This document shows positions 25,866 to 40,700 of a stretch of 64,000 nucleotides of DNA, piece by piece (position 1 is the stretch's first letter; the number at the start of each line of letters is the position of its first letter). Position numbers and translations under genes: made by a program. The stretch covers positions 28,447,109-28,511,108 of the forward strand of contig NC_084975.1 of NCBI RefSeq assembly GCF_963691925.1, in the 5' to 3' direction. Under the pieces are notes generated by a model, which searched no databases, was not told where the DNA came from, and saw only the letters and a list, made by a program, of their open reading frames with translations. This DNA comes from Scomber scombrus. Its lineage: Eukaryota > Chordata > Actinopteri > Scombriformes > Scombridae.

Positions 25866-26360
25866 ATGGTGGAGAGCAGGAGTTGTGTCCAGAGGGAGGG
25901 GGTGTACCGCTGGTTCTCCTCCCTCACCTCAGCCCAGAGAGCAGAGTTCCTGTGCGGCCTGCTGGACCTCTGCGTCCCGATCGAGCTCCGCTTCATTGGC
26001 TCCTGTCTGGAGGACTTGGCCCGCAAGGACTACCACTCCCTCCGGGATGCGGAGATCAAAGCCAACAACCCCACCGACCTGTCTGGACTCACCAACATCA
26101 CGGACGAGGTGGTGCGCAGCAAGCTGCTGGTGTCCCTCGCCCTGCTGGGTTCGGACAACCGAGAGGCTGCAGGGGTATTGTATCGGACCCTGACTCATAT
26201 AGACACGGTGATCAATAACTACGGCCTGGCGCTGAACGACGGGAGGACTGAAGAGCAGTTTCTGTTGCTGTTCACCATGGCCTCTAACCACCCGGCCTTC
26301 AGCTTCCACCAAAAGCAGGTGCTGAGGCAGCAGCTGGGCAAGATCCTGGACATCCTGCAG
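25866..26360 (+). CDS. zcchc14: zcchc14 exon 1: conserved N-terminal helical domain
   Basis: This encodes 165 residues beginning MVESRSCVQREGVYRWF and ending LGKILDILQ, then donor cag|gtgaga in phase 0. The blocks RAEFLCGLLDLC, LEDLARKDYHSLRD and TMASNHPAFSFHQKQ match vertebrate ZCCHC14 closely. The frame stays open upstream to a GTG at 25821, but 25866 is the first ATG and matches the family's start. Confidence 0.95.
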
Positions 26361-29300
26361 GTGAGAGGGGTTCTCAGTGGACAGGCACCAGGAAGGAACA
26401 GGTCTTCAGCTGTCACACTGCATGAAATACAGTTTAAACGTAGCTAGACAGCATTCCAATACATCATTTCCTACTTTAGTTGCCAAGTGACAAAAGTTAA
26501 GATAGGGCAAGACTTTTTGATCTGTTTTGTGTGGCTGTTGCTCAGTAGTGGTTCTGTTCTTGCGCAACTGACTGGCATAAACAATACAGCAATATAGCAA
26601 GCACAGCAACAAGTGATGGCTCCTCTGGATGTCTGACAGTGATCTTGAGGTAAGCCACACTCTGAGCAAAAAGTGAAATGAAAGCGCTCATAAAGCAGAT
26701 GAGATGACAGCCAGGGAACACAGTGCAAGGCAGTTGCTCCGCTGTGAATTCTCATCGCACTGACAAGGTGCCCTAAAAACACAGAGGCTTCACCCCAGGT
26801 GTTGCCATCCAGTGTGTGGTGCTCTGAGTTATCACCGCCTCCTTCCATCCATCAGGTTTCCTTCCTGGTTACAGGTGAGGTTTTCACCTGCTCAGAGAAA
26901 AATACTTAGCGACAAGTGAAACACAAACTAATTTAAGGCAGAGGAAACATGTTAAAGACGAGTACAGCACAGTCATGTTTCCTATGGGCCAAATTACAGG
27001 TGAGACATAGTCAATGACAGGCTGCCTGTGAACACAACAGACCGCAGTCATGTGTCATTTAGCATGGAGGAAAGTAAATTACATGTTTCTTAGGTGAAAG
27101 TAGCTCTGAATGACAGTGAGCAGGAGTTTATGAGGTTCAACACAGCTGAGTTGATGTAGAAAAAAGAAAAAGAAAAATGTATCAATGATAAAGTACAATT
27201 TCAGGAATCTCACTGCTGTTTCCAACAATATCAAGCTTAGTTGGTTTTCATTTTATAAAGACATATCTGGTTCATATCCACTTAAGATTTGGGCAACAAG
27301 TGGAGTAATAACACACAAGATTCAGTGTGGTGTCAGGAATATTAATATGGCATTTTTTTTAACTTCATACTTAGTTTCCAAATCAGTTTAGGTGTTTTTG
27401 TGACCTCTTCTCTCTTTTATAATGATACAGAACATACTATAAAATCACATTTGGACTCTTATGAGTGACAATCTCATATTCATGTTCTTCTTATAGTAGT
27501 TGTCACTGAGGTACATTTGCCAGAAATCACTTCACGGTTGAACAAATGGTGAAACAAGACAGCAGTAAGCTTAGAGATGAGTCGATAGAGACAAACCCGG
27601 CTGTCACGTCTCTCCCCGCTGTGCGACAGATAAAGACGAGATTTGTATTTCTTCATCCTGGTACCGAACGTGTCGGTTGTTCCAGGTGAGCAGAGGAGGA
27701 GCAGGTGGGGAGGGTCAAGGAGCAGGGCCCGGCGGGGATCGAGCTGTCGTCTGTTACGCTCAGCCACACCGCCGCTATCACCATCAGACCGTGCGGCTGC
27801 CTCCGTCCCCCGCTGCCTGCTCCCTGCCCGATGCCAGCGCTGCCTACCTGCCTCTGTCTTCCTGCCAACTCTGCCACACACGCTGCACCTGCTGGCACGA
27901 GGTACAGAGAGACGCCGTCTGAGCGTAGTTAGCTGTGATGGTGTTCATGTACTGAAAAGCTGAACAACCAACACCATGGTGAAAAGGGATGTCACTGGTG
28001 GTTCATCTGTGGTTCTGTTTTATAAAGACTTGGGTTTGTTGACATTTCTAGGAAGTGGGTGAAAAACCTTTTTTGGGCTATATTTGCTGAAGTGTGACTA
28101 TTAATTTAATGCATTATTATTGTCTGAAACAGTGGACTTCACTCTGATAAGATTCTGTCCCCCATCTGGTAAGCTTTTAGATGTTTTATTACAGTAAGTG
28201 TATGAAACACATGACCAAATTAGTCATACATCCTGTTATTTTGTGACTTATGGATGGAATTATAGTCAAAATAAATGATTCCCCTTTTTGCTTGGGTCCC
28301 CTGAGAGCCCCTTTAAGGACTCCTGGGGATTTCTAGACTTCACTTTGAGAACCACTGGTTTAAAACATCCACACGATTTTACCATTTGAAATTGTGGCTT
28401 GTTGTTATGCTGGTATTGCATTCACAGTTAAATAAAATCTCAAAAACAGTGAAGCAATATGAATATATAGTATATGATGTAGGATAGTATGAATTAATTT
28501 CAGCAAAGCACTGGTATTAAACATTTTAGTTTCAGTTATGTACTTTAGTTGACTTACAAAATAAAGGCGCATAACACAAATTTGGACAAATCAGAACACA
28601 AACAGCAAGTCTGGACAGTGAAGCATATTAATGTGTCATTTCCTGTGTGGTTTTTGACTAAAAGTAGCACTATTGGGAAACATCTTTATGAGCTTTTTCA
28701 TCTAATTACAGTGTTTTGATGTTACTTTTAATCACATATAATGGCACATATCATATCTGCTCAGTGCTCACATCTATTTTTTCCTTTTTTTGCTAAATTT
28801 GTAACATAAACCATAGAAACAGGTGAATAGTTCACTTCAGCTTCTCCCAGCTCAGTTCGCGTTGGTCCAGCGCCAACCTTGACGTACATAAATAACACAC
28901 ACATTAACCTTCATAAACTGGGAGCTGTAGTTGTGTATGTGTGTGTATGTACAGGTGCAGGAACATTAACAAAACAGTGATGTAGGTTTCAGTCACTTTA
29001 AAGTGCATAATTCCATACATTGACATAGAGCTACCACAGCGCAGTAGCAAGTATTTCAGTATCACCTTGCCTGAGGGCTCGTCATTTACTCCTGTCATTC
29101 GCATTTTTAAAGCTGGATAAAAGGTTAAAACCATCATTCTTCTTTATGGGGATGAGCCACATTCCTATCACGCGTTTGCTGTTATGAACTATGGTGAAAT
29201 GTTCTCTTTTGTAAAACAAACAGCATTCTGATAATCATGATATCAGTGGTCAACCATAAAATGTCCAATTATTGGTGATAAGAGGGCAGGGGAGAGGCAG

Positions 29301-29749
29301 GCTGTAGTTGTTGTTTACCATCGAACGTGGTCCCTCTTGCCTGCGTGTGTGTTGTAATGGAAGGTGGAGTTCGTAGGAAAGGGAGGAGGAGGGGATTTCC
29401 CAACGATGCAGGGAACTTAGTGGTTCATTAATCCCACTGTTACAGTAACATCAGAGATCACGCCGAGTGGAAGAGCGATGCCAAGCAAAAATGTTCGAGA
29501 AGCAAAAAGTTGGATGTTTTGTTCCTCTTGTACCTTTTAATACTACTTTTTTTTTTTTTCTCTCTCTCTCTCTTTCACACACTTAAATGTTCACACACAA
29601 GCAGACAGGCACACTGTTCAAACATGTGTGAGCAGTGAAGGGAAAGTACCCGGCTCAGAGAGGAGCGTTTGTATTTAGTGTTTTGTTGCCCTTGGCTCCT
29701 GCTTAGTGCAGGTCAGCACATTTCTCTATGCTGAAATCAACCCTCTGTG

Positions 29750-29781
<32 letters not shown>

Positions 29782-32700
29782 CTGCGAGCGTGTCCGTGTG
29801 TGTGTCTCCAGTGAATCCCCAGGAAGTTATAAATGCTCTCACTCGCTCTCTCTCTCTGGCTCTCTTTCCTTCCCCCAGTGCTCTGAAGGGAATGACAGGG
29901 TTTCACTGTGAACCGGGGCAGTCATATACTGTACGTTATGTACAGCAGGGGCAGCTTATAGCCTGACCTGCTGTCACCTGCAGGAGATATACTGTATCTA
30001 CTGTAGCCTTCACTGCAGCCTGTTACATCTCTACTGTAGCAGGCTTCATGTTAGCCACAGAAATGTAATACATAAAACATGAAAGTCATAGTAGTAGCCA
30101 TTTAAGTTCTTTATAACCAGTGGTGGCAGAAGTACTCAGAACCTTTACTTGAAGGTCTTAAGATGCACTTATCAATATTTTATGCCGACAATTAAAGACA
30201 TGTCAAATTATTGACTATCTTAGTTAGCTCAGCTTAGCTTAGTTTTGCCAATTTATGGTACCTGCCCTGCACCACACACACGAGAACGTTAGCGAATGGC
30301 TGGTGAACATAATGGAGCATTTAGCTGCTAAAGAGACAGATATTTGCCTCAGGAGTTGGTGGAGAAAAGTAGAGCGAATACTGGACATAAATTCATTAGG
30401 TGTCAAGAAAGACAACTACAATTGAATTCTAGGTTAGTAGTTAGCTCAGGTTAAAATTTAAAAAAGTTAGCTCAGGTTAGCTTTGTTTAGCCAACTTATG
30501 GTACCTGCCCAGCACCAAAGACACGAGAAAGTTAGCGGCTAGCTGGTGAGGATAGTGTAGCATTTAGCAGCTTAAGAGACATTTGCCTCAGGAGTTGGTG
30601 GAGAAACTCAAATGCATTGTCATTCATTAGGTGTCAAGAACGACAACTCCAATTGAATGCTAGCTTTGTTAGCTCCGCTTAGCTTAGTTTAGCCAACTTA
30701 TGGTACCACACACACACACGAGAAAGTTAGCAGCTAGCTGGTGAACATAGTGTAGCATTTAGCAGCTAACGAGACAGATAGATTAGCTTAGGAGGAGACC
30801 AAAATAGAGCTAAATACTGGACATAAATTAATTGGGTGTCCAGAACAACAACTCCAGTTGCTCCATGTCTCCTTGATGTGTAAACAGGCAAATGTCACTT
30901 GATAAAATGTCAGTATTGTGTTTACAACTTGTGGCCAAACAAATCAGTATTATTATTAAGGATGCATTAAAGCTGTACATGTTGCTCAAGCTCTACCACT
31001 GTGGCCTCAAATGACAATAACAGAATAATAACAGCTTGAGTTTCCCTTCATTTCCTGTGAGTATCTTGATTTAGCTGCTTTTATGACGTCACTATAAGTG
31101 ACCTGGTTGAGAGAGAGACAAACAGGAAACAACAAACACGTCTCCGGTTTAGTTTATACTTAAACAAAAACATGTTTGTGACTTGCTAAAACATAATGTA
31201 ACCTTAGCATTAGTAGAAGAGTGAGAAGTCAGCAAATTGACTCAGTCAGTTACACAGATATATCTATTTTTAGTTTAGCTAGTAACAAGTAATAAGGCCT
31301 CTGGTCACAGCAGACCAAGTGAAGCTGCTGAGTGCGTTGCATTGAGCAGGTTTGTGATTCATTGCTTATTAATTAAGCTTTTCATTTGATAGAAGAAGAT
31401 TGAGTCATTTCCTCTTTCAAAAGTTACATAATCTTTCAATTTCTAAGCATGAGTTTATTGTTGTAGATGAAGGCAGAGCAACGTCTATAACAGCCCTTCT
31501 GTATATCCTGCTGGATAGTCAAGAGTACATAAACAACAACTGCTTGATAAATGTGGTATGTCTGAGTTACTGTGGAGTAAAAGTATAATGTAAGTAAGCA
31601 AAAAGTGGAATGAGTTGTTTTGAAGTACAGTACGTATGTAAATCAGTTTAGTTACGTTCCTCCGCTGCACACTTCAGTGCTGCACTGGTCACTGCACACT
31701 GTTCTTCCTCCAGGATTTCATTTTAACACAAAGCAGCTGGATGCTTTGTGTCACTTCAGGGGGAAAACGGTTGAATTTGAGTTTCTCCGGCGTGATGCAG
31801 CAACAGAAATACAGAGCTAAAAACAGAACATATAATACACATGTGTTGGGTTTGTGCAGACCTGGATAATCACCCTATTATATGACTGTTTTATATGTCT
31901 GTCAAAAAAACAAAACAATGCCAGTGTTAGAATTAACAGCACAGTTCGGTTGATTGTTGTAGGAAATGGAGGAGTCTATGTCAGCACACCCGTCTGTTTT
32001 ATAGTTTCAACTTTTTTTTTGGTGTTTTTTTTAACGGTGCGTTTCCAACTGGCAGTGTTGAGGGAGGTTCATGTGTTGTCTAGATATCACGAACGTACAT
32101 TAATTCAATTTCCACACCTTTTGTTTTTCTGTTTCTGTCTTGTAATCCTTCCTGCTGATTCATGTTGTTTTGACTTCATGTACCTACAGTGTAACACAGT
32201 CTTAGTCATTTACAGAGCGGAGAGCTAAGCAGGTTAAGGGAGTAAATGTGCGGATGTGGCAGTAGCACACTTAATTGTTTTCAGATCTACTGCCTCATGC
32301 TGTGCATGTGTGTGTATGTGAATGCAGGCATGAGCACATGCTGGGTTTTCCCTTTTGATGATGGAAAAAAAAGAGTTGTACAGTTATAACTCCAGTGTAG
32401 TCTTTTAATTCAATAAATCTGCATGTGGAGGAGTTTTCCTACTGAACTGTTCAACACACAATAATCCAAATGTAGAGGTTGTAACCTTTTATTTAAACAA
32501 GACTTGATATAAACACACCACAGCTGGTTTAACACATATTAATATACTACAGTAACTTCAAATGCTCACTGAATTATTCCATACAGTATACAAAGCATAC
32601 TGTTCACTGCATAGTCATATACACAAAATGGCTCATTAAATCCTTATTATGACATAATATCTCATCTACATGACTGTGGTGGAACTTCAGTGGTTAGATA

Positions 32701-35683
32701 CTGTGTATGTGGCTCAAAAGAGATCAGTGGCTCTGAGGTTCCTGTTTGGTTTATGCATGATGAATAAAATTCAATTGAACACATAAACTGTGTGTTATTA
32801 TGACAAACTGTTTACCGTACAGGGCTGGCTGGGATTTGAGTGACATTTCATAATATTTACATGCAGTGTTGTTTGAGTTAGAGACTGACAGGACTTGGAA
32901 CCAGACATGTTATTGCTCCGCCTGCATTAGCAAAGCATAAAGAAGTGCTCTAAGATCTTAAAGGGTCGGTCTGTCCAAAAAAATAATGAAAAATGAAAAA
33001 AAGCTCATTTACGTCTCGTGTTATCAAGCAAAAGACATCATTTTGCTCTATTTTTAATCTAGCAACGTTGCTCTATGATGGTAATGTCGGTTGGTCGGCC
33101 CTCCTCTTTGACCCAAGCTGAAATATCTCAACAGATATCAGCTTTATTACAATTACCTTTAAATTTTCTACAAACATTCATGTCCACCTCAGTATGAAGG
33201 TCTTAATGAGAAAAACCTTTGAATGAAAGCAATAATATCACGTCTGTTCTCTGTGGACTTTTTAAAGGCATTCTGGAAAATGTAGAGTTAAAGTTAAAGG
33301 GAAGTTGATGAAAGTTTGTTTTGATAACAGGGGTATCTGAAAGTAGAAGTAACCCTTAAAGATATTATGTGTACGTGAGTCCCAAAGTTTGGGAGATCAG
33401 GGGTCAGTCTCTCTTGGGATCAGTTCTCTCGAGCAAGGCACGTCAGTCCCGATTTCAACCGGAACAGTAGTTGGTCAAACAGTAGGAGGCAGTTCCAGCT
33501 TTAAATGTGTGTTTGGATGTCAAAACGCTCTCCCTACAACTACTCCTCGAGGGCGCTGCTATAAATAAGAGCGCTGCTTAAATATTGGTTTGCTGTGCAC
33601 CGCCAGATCTTTCTCCTCACTTTGTTTTAGCACTGTGCCAACCCCCGGAGAAAGCATTGCTCAGTGTTTCGAGTGTTCAAGCAGTGACAGCACATGGTTT
33701 AAGACTTGCATTCATCTCGATGGTCGTTGAATGTCGCCTTGTGTGTGTTTTTGTGTTTGTGTTTGGATTGTATATTACGTGATGATGAAACTAAAAGTCC
33801 AATAATGCCACAACAGGCTCACAGTCTCTATACACATGCTGCAGTGTGCAAATAAGCTCTACTGGAGGCTGAGGAGTGAACGCTTGTGCTGCTGCATGGC
33901 GTGTGCTGTATCTAGTTATCCCTGATTTCTGCTGTGTGATCCTAACCTCTGCTCCCTACACTTCCAGAGCCAGACCAAAGAGGCAGGCACGGTTTCAGGG
34001 CTGAACTCAGGGGTCACCACGGGACGAGGAGACCAAGCGGTCAGCCAGGACCTCACCCCTCCTCACCTCGACCCCCCTCTTCCTCCTCCCCCACCTCCTC
34101 CTCCTCTGCCTCCTCCTCCTCCGCCTCTTCCTCCACCTTCTCATCTTCCTCCTCCTTTACCTGCCGGGCATAGCCATGATGCAGCAGCACCAAGCAAGAG
34201 CCACCAGGGGAAATCGGGTAAAGGTGAGTTTACAGGAGTACTGCCACACTACTGTTGCTTCACTCCAAGACAAAACACATACATATAAACATAATCATGA
34301 TCATAATGGATCATGATTAAAAATAATACAAAATAAGTAATTGCTAGTAAATGATAGTAACTTTATTTATGTAGCACTTTTCTTAACAATGTTACAAAGT
34401 GCCCTCGCAAAAAGATAAAATACAAGAAAACAATGAAATACGAATGGATATAAAGAGTTCACACAGAATTAGGGGGGGGGGGGGGGGGGGGGGGGGGTCA
34501 GACTGGAAAAGTGTGATCGCTGTTAGTCACCAGCTGGGTTCTTGGAAGCACCGGCAAGCCACTACCAGCCGATGTAAGAGAGCGGCCAGGCACATAAGGA
34601 GTTGCTAGATCTGTGATTTAATTAGGGGCCTGGTCACTTAAAGCCTAGAAGGTCAACAGTACAATTTTGAAATCAATGCAAAAATGAACAGGAAGCCAAT
34701 TCAGGGAGGCCAGAATAGGAGTCTCTACTACTTTCTACTGTGTTTCTGGAATCAAGTGTAGCATCGACACTACACTAGACCATGTTCTACAAAACATTAA
34801 ATGTCTTTGAAACTGAACCGTCCGAACTGTGAGATAGGCCTGTCGCAATAACTTTTGTTGAACGATATATCGTCTCAGAAATAATCGCGATAAACAATAT
34901 TATTGTAGTTGTGTCTCTTAATTGCTAATGTGAAATGTGGTAACATTGAGGTTAAAAAAATGATCAAGGTCATGTCTATGTATCATACGGTAAGTCGATA
35001 TATAGACGATAACGTAATTATTATGACAGGCCTACCGTGAGATTCTCAGCTTTCCGAGGCACCTTGAACGGTGCTTTTACGGCCATCAGGGTTGATTTAC
35101 GATGTGTGCAATCACTTGATACAGGAACAGAAGCTTCTTGGCTCACAGGCTTCACTTACAGGCTTACATTGTCTATTTTCCAATGACATATAACACTTTG
35201 ATATTTACTCTCAGAGGTGATATTGACCAACATATAAAGACAGCACTAAAATGTATATATTGTCACATTGTCTACTTACAAAATGCTCAGGACAATGCAA
35301 ATAGTCATTCACTGAGGAAAAGGTCGATTTGTACCAAACTTCACGTGGAGCTCCAAAACACCTAAACATAACTTTTATAACACTTGATACTCACTGAAAG
35401 AATAAGTTCAGATTTGGCAAAAATATAAAACCATATCCAAGCACTTCTTTGTCTACGTGGGTTTTAGAGGGTTAATGTCATTGTCTCTCTCTGTTTGACC
35501 TAATGTACAGTATGTATGTATGTGTGACTTCACCCCCACCCCCCATCTGCGCATATCTACATGAAGTGTGTGTGTCATGCTATACACAGAGTTAAACCCA
35601 GTTGAACAAGATGTGGCATGCTGGCACATCTGAACACTGAAACTAAGCTTAAAGAATGTTGGCCTTAGGCTTGTGTGTGTGTA

Positions 35684-35773
<90 letters not shown>

Positions 35774-37489
35774 TGTGTGTGTGTCTTTAGAATCCAGCCC
35801 AATGTTTTTCTCAAGTGAAATAAATTAGCAGAGGTTCATGCATGTCTACCTTTAAATGTTTTTAAACCTTAGTTGTTCATATGGAATTTCTCAATATGAA
35901 TATTAATGAATTTAATATGAATATAAATCATTTAATTACTAATTACAAATCACAGAAACCTAATAAAACTAAAAAGTGAGACTTTTTTTGTTTTGTCAAA
36001 TTAATTTTTTTTAAACCAATCCAACAAACTGCCCTGACATATTATCACCTTTTAAAGTTGCTATGGCTAACGTGGTAGTACTTGCCTATTTACACATCAG
36101 CAGACACAACATTAGCATTCATTTAGAGTTGTGTTTCTGACTAGTTCATACATTTGTGTCCACTATTCTCTCTGTTTTTGTCTGTTGGAAAAATATCTAC
36201 CTCTTGAGCCGCAAAACTGACTTTTTTCATCAGCTAGCAGCTAACTTTAGCTACTAGTTAGCTGCTATTGTGATTAAAACTGCTGCCTGCTGAGCTGGAA
36301 ATGATACTAATGGGAAAAAAGAGTGAAACTAACAGTAAAGTTGCTTATAAAACAAGAAAATGAGCTAAAAGAGCTAAAAGAGCAACCGCACAGCTCAGTT
36401 ATCAGCTTGAACATCCTAACACTTAAGTGTTAGCAAACAAATGAGGAGACAGGGAGCAGCGTTAGCATTCATTCCCTCCATTTTTTGCCTTTATTGGACA
36501 GTTGGTGGCAGAGATGCTGACGGGAAACAAGGAGAGAGTGAAAAGAATATGACATGTAACAAAGGTCACTTGCCAGACTCAAGACAAATGGGGTATATGC
36601 ATGTACTGTAACCACTCAGCTACAAGGGTGCTCTGAGAATTTTTTAATATGTAAATGAATTTTTCCATAAAATTGCCTCTAAATAAGAGCAAAATGCCCT
36701 TAAAGGTACAGCAGACCCACATAGGTGTTTTCAATCATTCCTATTGATGAGATATCTGCTCAGGATAACGTTTGGAATGAAACATCATTAACCAATAAGA
36801 AAAAGGTGTAAACAAACCCGCCTGAACAGGACTAAAAGCAGTAACAGGACAGTTAGGGAAATGTTACACCCACACAGTCTTGTGACCAGATCTTATCAGG
36901 CAATGTGAAAACACCTGTGTGGGTGTGGGGCCTTTAAAAATGAAAGGGGTGAAAATCTTACCTGAGCTTTTACTAAATACACATTGAACCCAAGTTGACA
37001 GCAGTGTCTTTTTCTCCATTGCAGGTCACAATATATCAATCACACACAGTGAATTTTTGGTTTTTATAAGGCAATCTGAGCATTTGGTATTATCACCCAT
37101 TTGGAATCAGTCACCCAGTGGGCAGCCGGTGCCTCAGGGGTGGATGCGGTTTTAGAGGGGGCGAGCCTCTCCAAGCCAGCCTGTTATTGTCTTGGCCCCG
37201 TGCCTCTGTCTGTAACACAACGCTCAACTATCTCACTACCTCATGGTCACACCACATAGCTGTCACCAGTATAAAACACACACACACACACACACTCATA
37301 CACAACACCACACAGTCGTTTTCAGCATGTAGAAACACATAAAACACAAACGCAGACAAGCGTACACACACATTCTCACAGGCGCACACAATTAAAGTTT
37401 ATATGCCATGCCCTACCGTTTTCACAGTTTCTGCTACCTCAGGCCAGGAAGAATGAGGTACACCTCATGTGCTGGTTTTTGTGTTTTAT

Positions 37490-37564
<75 letters not shown>

Positions 37565-37699
37565 TAGTTGTAAAGTATTAAAATCACAGAGGTAACAAGA
37601 GAAGTATTTATCAGTATGTTATCTCTTCAGGAGATAACTGAAACTCTTCTTTTGATCACGTCATCTGAATATTATGCACACACACTGCTTCACTTAAAA

Positions 37700-37732
<33 letters not shown>

Positions 37733-40700
37733 GCAGCCTAGATTAGTGTGAATGGCAGGCGGCATTTAGAACCTCCTACAGCTGCTGCCTAACAGGCACA
37801 CAGCAAGGTGCTGAGGAACGTGTGTGTGTGTGTTTGTGTGTCTTTGTTTGTAAAAGACAGAGAGACACACAGACAAAGAGAAATGTTTGAGACCTTCTCC
37901 TCTTTCTTTACTCCTTCACATAGCTCTTTATTTGTCTCCTCCTCCTACTCTCATGTATTCCTGATCCCTGCTTGTCCCTGCACGCCTGATGTGGTGTCAA
38001 ATGGAGAGTTTAATATGTCTAAATAGATACCTAAAGGTTTTTTTTTGCACACACACACCCAGCTTTTTTTTTTAGCGATCACAACATTTTTAACCCGCTC
38101 TCATATTCTGTCTAATGACATGGATTTGATGGCAGTGGAGCAGCCCCAACCTGCCTCTATACCTAAGGCATGCATCCAGACAAAGAAGTAGACTTACACG
38201 CTATGCGGAAGAGTGTATGTTATTTTAGAAATTGGTGGTGGAGAGATGGATATGGGGGTTTATTAGAGCTGTCAGGAGTGGAAAATGTCATTTCAGAACA
38301 TGCAGAAGCAAGAGAGAAAGGATTTGGTGCCAGAATTTATGGCTAGACAATCTCAGAGGTCTCAAGACATTGAATGAATGTTTTACATTTGATACAAACA
38401 GTGACATCAGGCAGTCAGTAGGCACACAGGTAGGACTGGAATGATAGCAGGATTTGAGGAGGAGGAAGCCCAGGTGGGGAGCAGTGACTTGGATGAGTTG
38501 TAAAGTAGCAGCTGTGGGAAGTTGTTTGGCAGCAGAGTTGGGACAGAGTTTCTGTCCAGATGGCAAATTAAAGAGCACATATACATGGTGGAGATGTTGC
38601 CAGATTTGGAGCTCATGTGATGGACAAAATGTTCAGTCTGGTAGTCGAGCTTGCAGAACCAGAGAGATCCTAGTTCATAAAGTGATAGTTCACATTACTG
38701 AGGTTAGCTGACAAATCTTCAGGGAGCTGCTCTCATTAGTTTGACTCATTTGGCTCACTGGTAGGTGAACTTGTATAACAAGGTCCAACTAGAGTGTTGA
38801 TGAATCAGCAGCACAATAGGAATGAGTAAATAGTAGTTGAGCCTGCAGATAGACATGTATGGTATGAAGATGGAGAATACGCACTATATTTGGTCCATAT
38901 GTTGAGAAATATTGGAAGCACCGATAAGGCAAACCTTACCAGATATAACATCCTTCAACACACCATGTTATTTATGATGCAGCCATAAAGTTATTGATGA
39001 ACATCTCATAAACGAAATAAATTGCTGCCACTACTGTGTAGCGAAGTTTTCTAAAGAATCGTCTTCAGAATGTGTAAATTGTGCAAAAAGACTGTTAGAC
39101 ATTTAATACAAGCAATAGACTTGTTTATAATGTTAGTGGGTTAGACATAGTGTACTGTATCATCATATTTGTGAAAAAGAGGGCGATATGGATACATCCT
39201 TCATCACAGTAAATGTAATTTTATATCACCATATCAATGGAAAATCAATAAAATGAGGAACTGGATTAAATAACCACACAAAACTGACTGTTATTGGTTA
39301 ATCCTGGAAACAAAGTTACTTCATCACACTGATGTAAAAATAATAAAAAACCCAATGTTTTCATTTAACAAAGTCCTGCTGATTTTGCAACGTAGCCCAC
39401 ATGGTCTGACACAAACCGAGATATTAAAGGGATACATGGTGTAAGTGGTAAGAGCAGATTTATATCATTTGACAGTGTTTATTGTCACATTTCCCATCTC
39501 TTAAACGTATAGTCAGTATAAGACCACAACATAGTGACAGAATGGGGTACAAAGGAGAAACTAAAACATTTTTTATGATGAGCTTGCATTTACCGTCCCA
39601 CCACTAACCTAATGACCTGCTGGCTCAGTTTTCCACAGAGCTTTTAAAGGGCTTTTAAAGTCATGAACAAAGTTTACTGACTTGCCAGAGCAACAATGGG
39701 CCTCTCTTTGCACTTGAGAACTCAATGTCCTTTGATATCAGACACCAGCACAAAGTGCTGTGAAGTCCAGAAAGAGCAAAAAAGTACACAGCAGTTACAC
39801 CTGATGACAGGATTAAACTGTCGTTTCTTTTTTTTTTCCTCACATGATTTACTACTTTTGCAAGTAAGCTAAATTTAATTCCTCAGAGCCATTTAAACAA
39901 ATCATTTCTAATTGACTGGTGTGTCAAATAATGTCTCAAATGCTCTGGTGTTAAAGTGCAACTTGCCAGTACCTGCTGGAGTGTGTGAATATATGAAGTA
40001 TGGTAACTCATCTGTGAAACCATCTGCGCTTATTTTTTTCAGCGGTGATTGAAAAGGTGGTGTTGAGAGGAGTGACACACAAGTCTGAAGACAACAGTGA
40101 ATACGTGTTCGAGGTGGGTCCAGTGTAAACAAACAAACACACATGCAGATGTTGCACTAACTCGACTTCTGTTCTCCTCCCAAATGGACTCTCTTCTTTT
40201 CACTTCACCCTTCCTCATCTGTACTCTCCGCTTCTCCTCCAGGTCAGCTGGTCGGATGGTTTCATGTCGTCCGTTGTTCGAACTCAGCAGGAGGTGACAG
40301 AGCTGCTGTCCCAGGTCAGGACCACCACCAAAACACAATGCACCAGAATGATGGTAACAATCTCAGGCTGTAATTGAACGTTGTTCACATAAACGGCTCT
40401 GCTGCTGTTTTTTTTACACAGATTCATTTGGGACATATAGCTCAGTATCATCAGCATAGTGACATAATGTGCTTAGTTTACTAGGCTATATGACTATTTC
40501 TAATGTTGAACTTTTCTCTCTAAGCTCTCACAGGCATTTCCTGATGAAGGCGTGGAGAAGTTCTTCCCTCAGTCCATAGACCTGGACCCCAGGTTAGTCA
40601 CATAACCCAACTGGTTTACTTGTGCCCTTTAAAACTCATCATTATTGTGTATCTTCTGGCAGCCATAGTGAAGCTCCACATCTCATTGCTTCTCCAAATG

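Larger units (their letters stand above)
27902..33967 (+). other. zcchc14: zcchc14 intron 2
   Basis: No exon was recognised. Contents: a hAT-like fragment near 28265-28370, (TG)n at 29748-29775, a three-copy array at 30230-30860 and a fish interspersed repeat near 33055-33210. Confidence 0.7.
35035..40042 (+). other. zcchc14: zcchc14 intron 3, 3' part
   Basis: No exon was recognised. It contains (TG)n at 35672-35784, a degraded fish repeat at 36478-36633, (CA)n at 37492-37561 and (TG)n at 37706-37732. The remainder is AT-rich. Confidence 0.65.
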
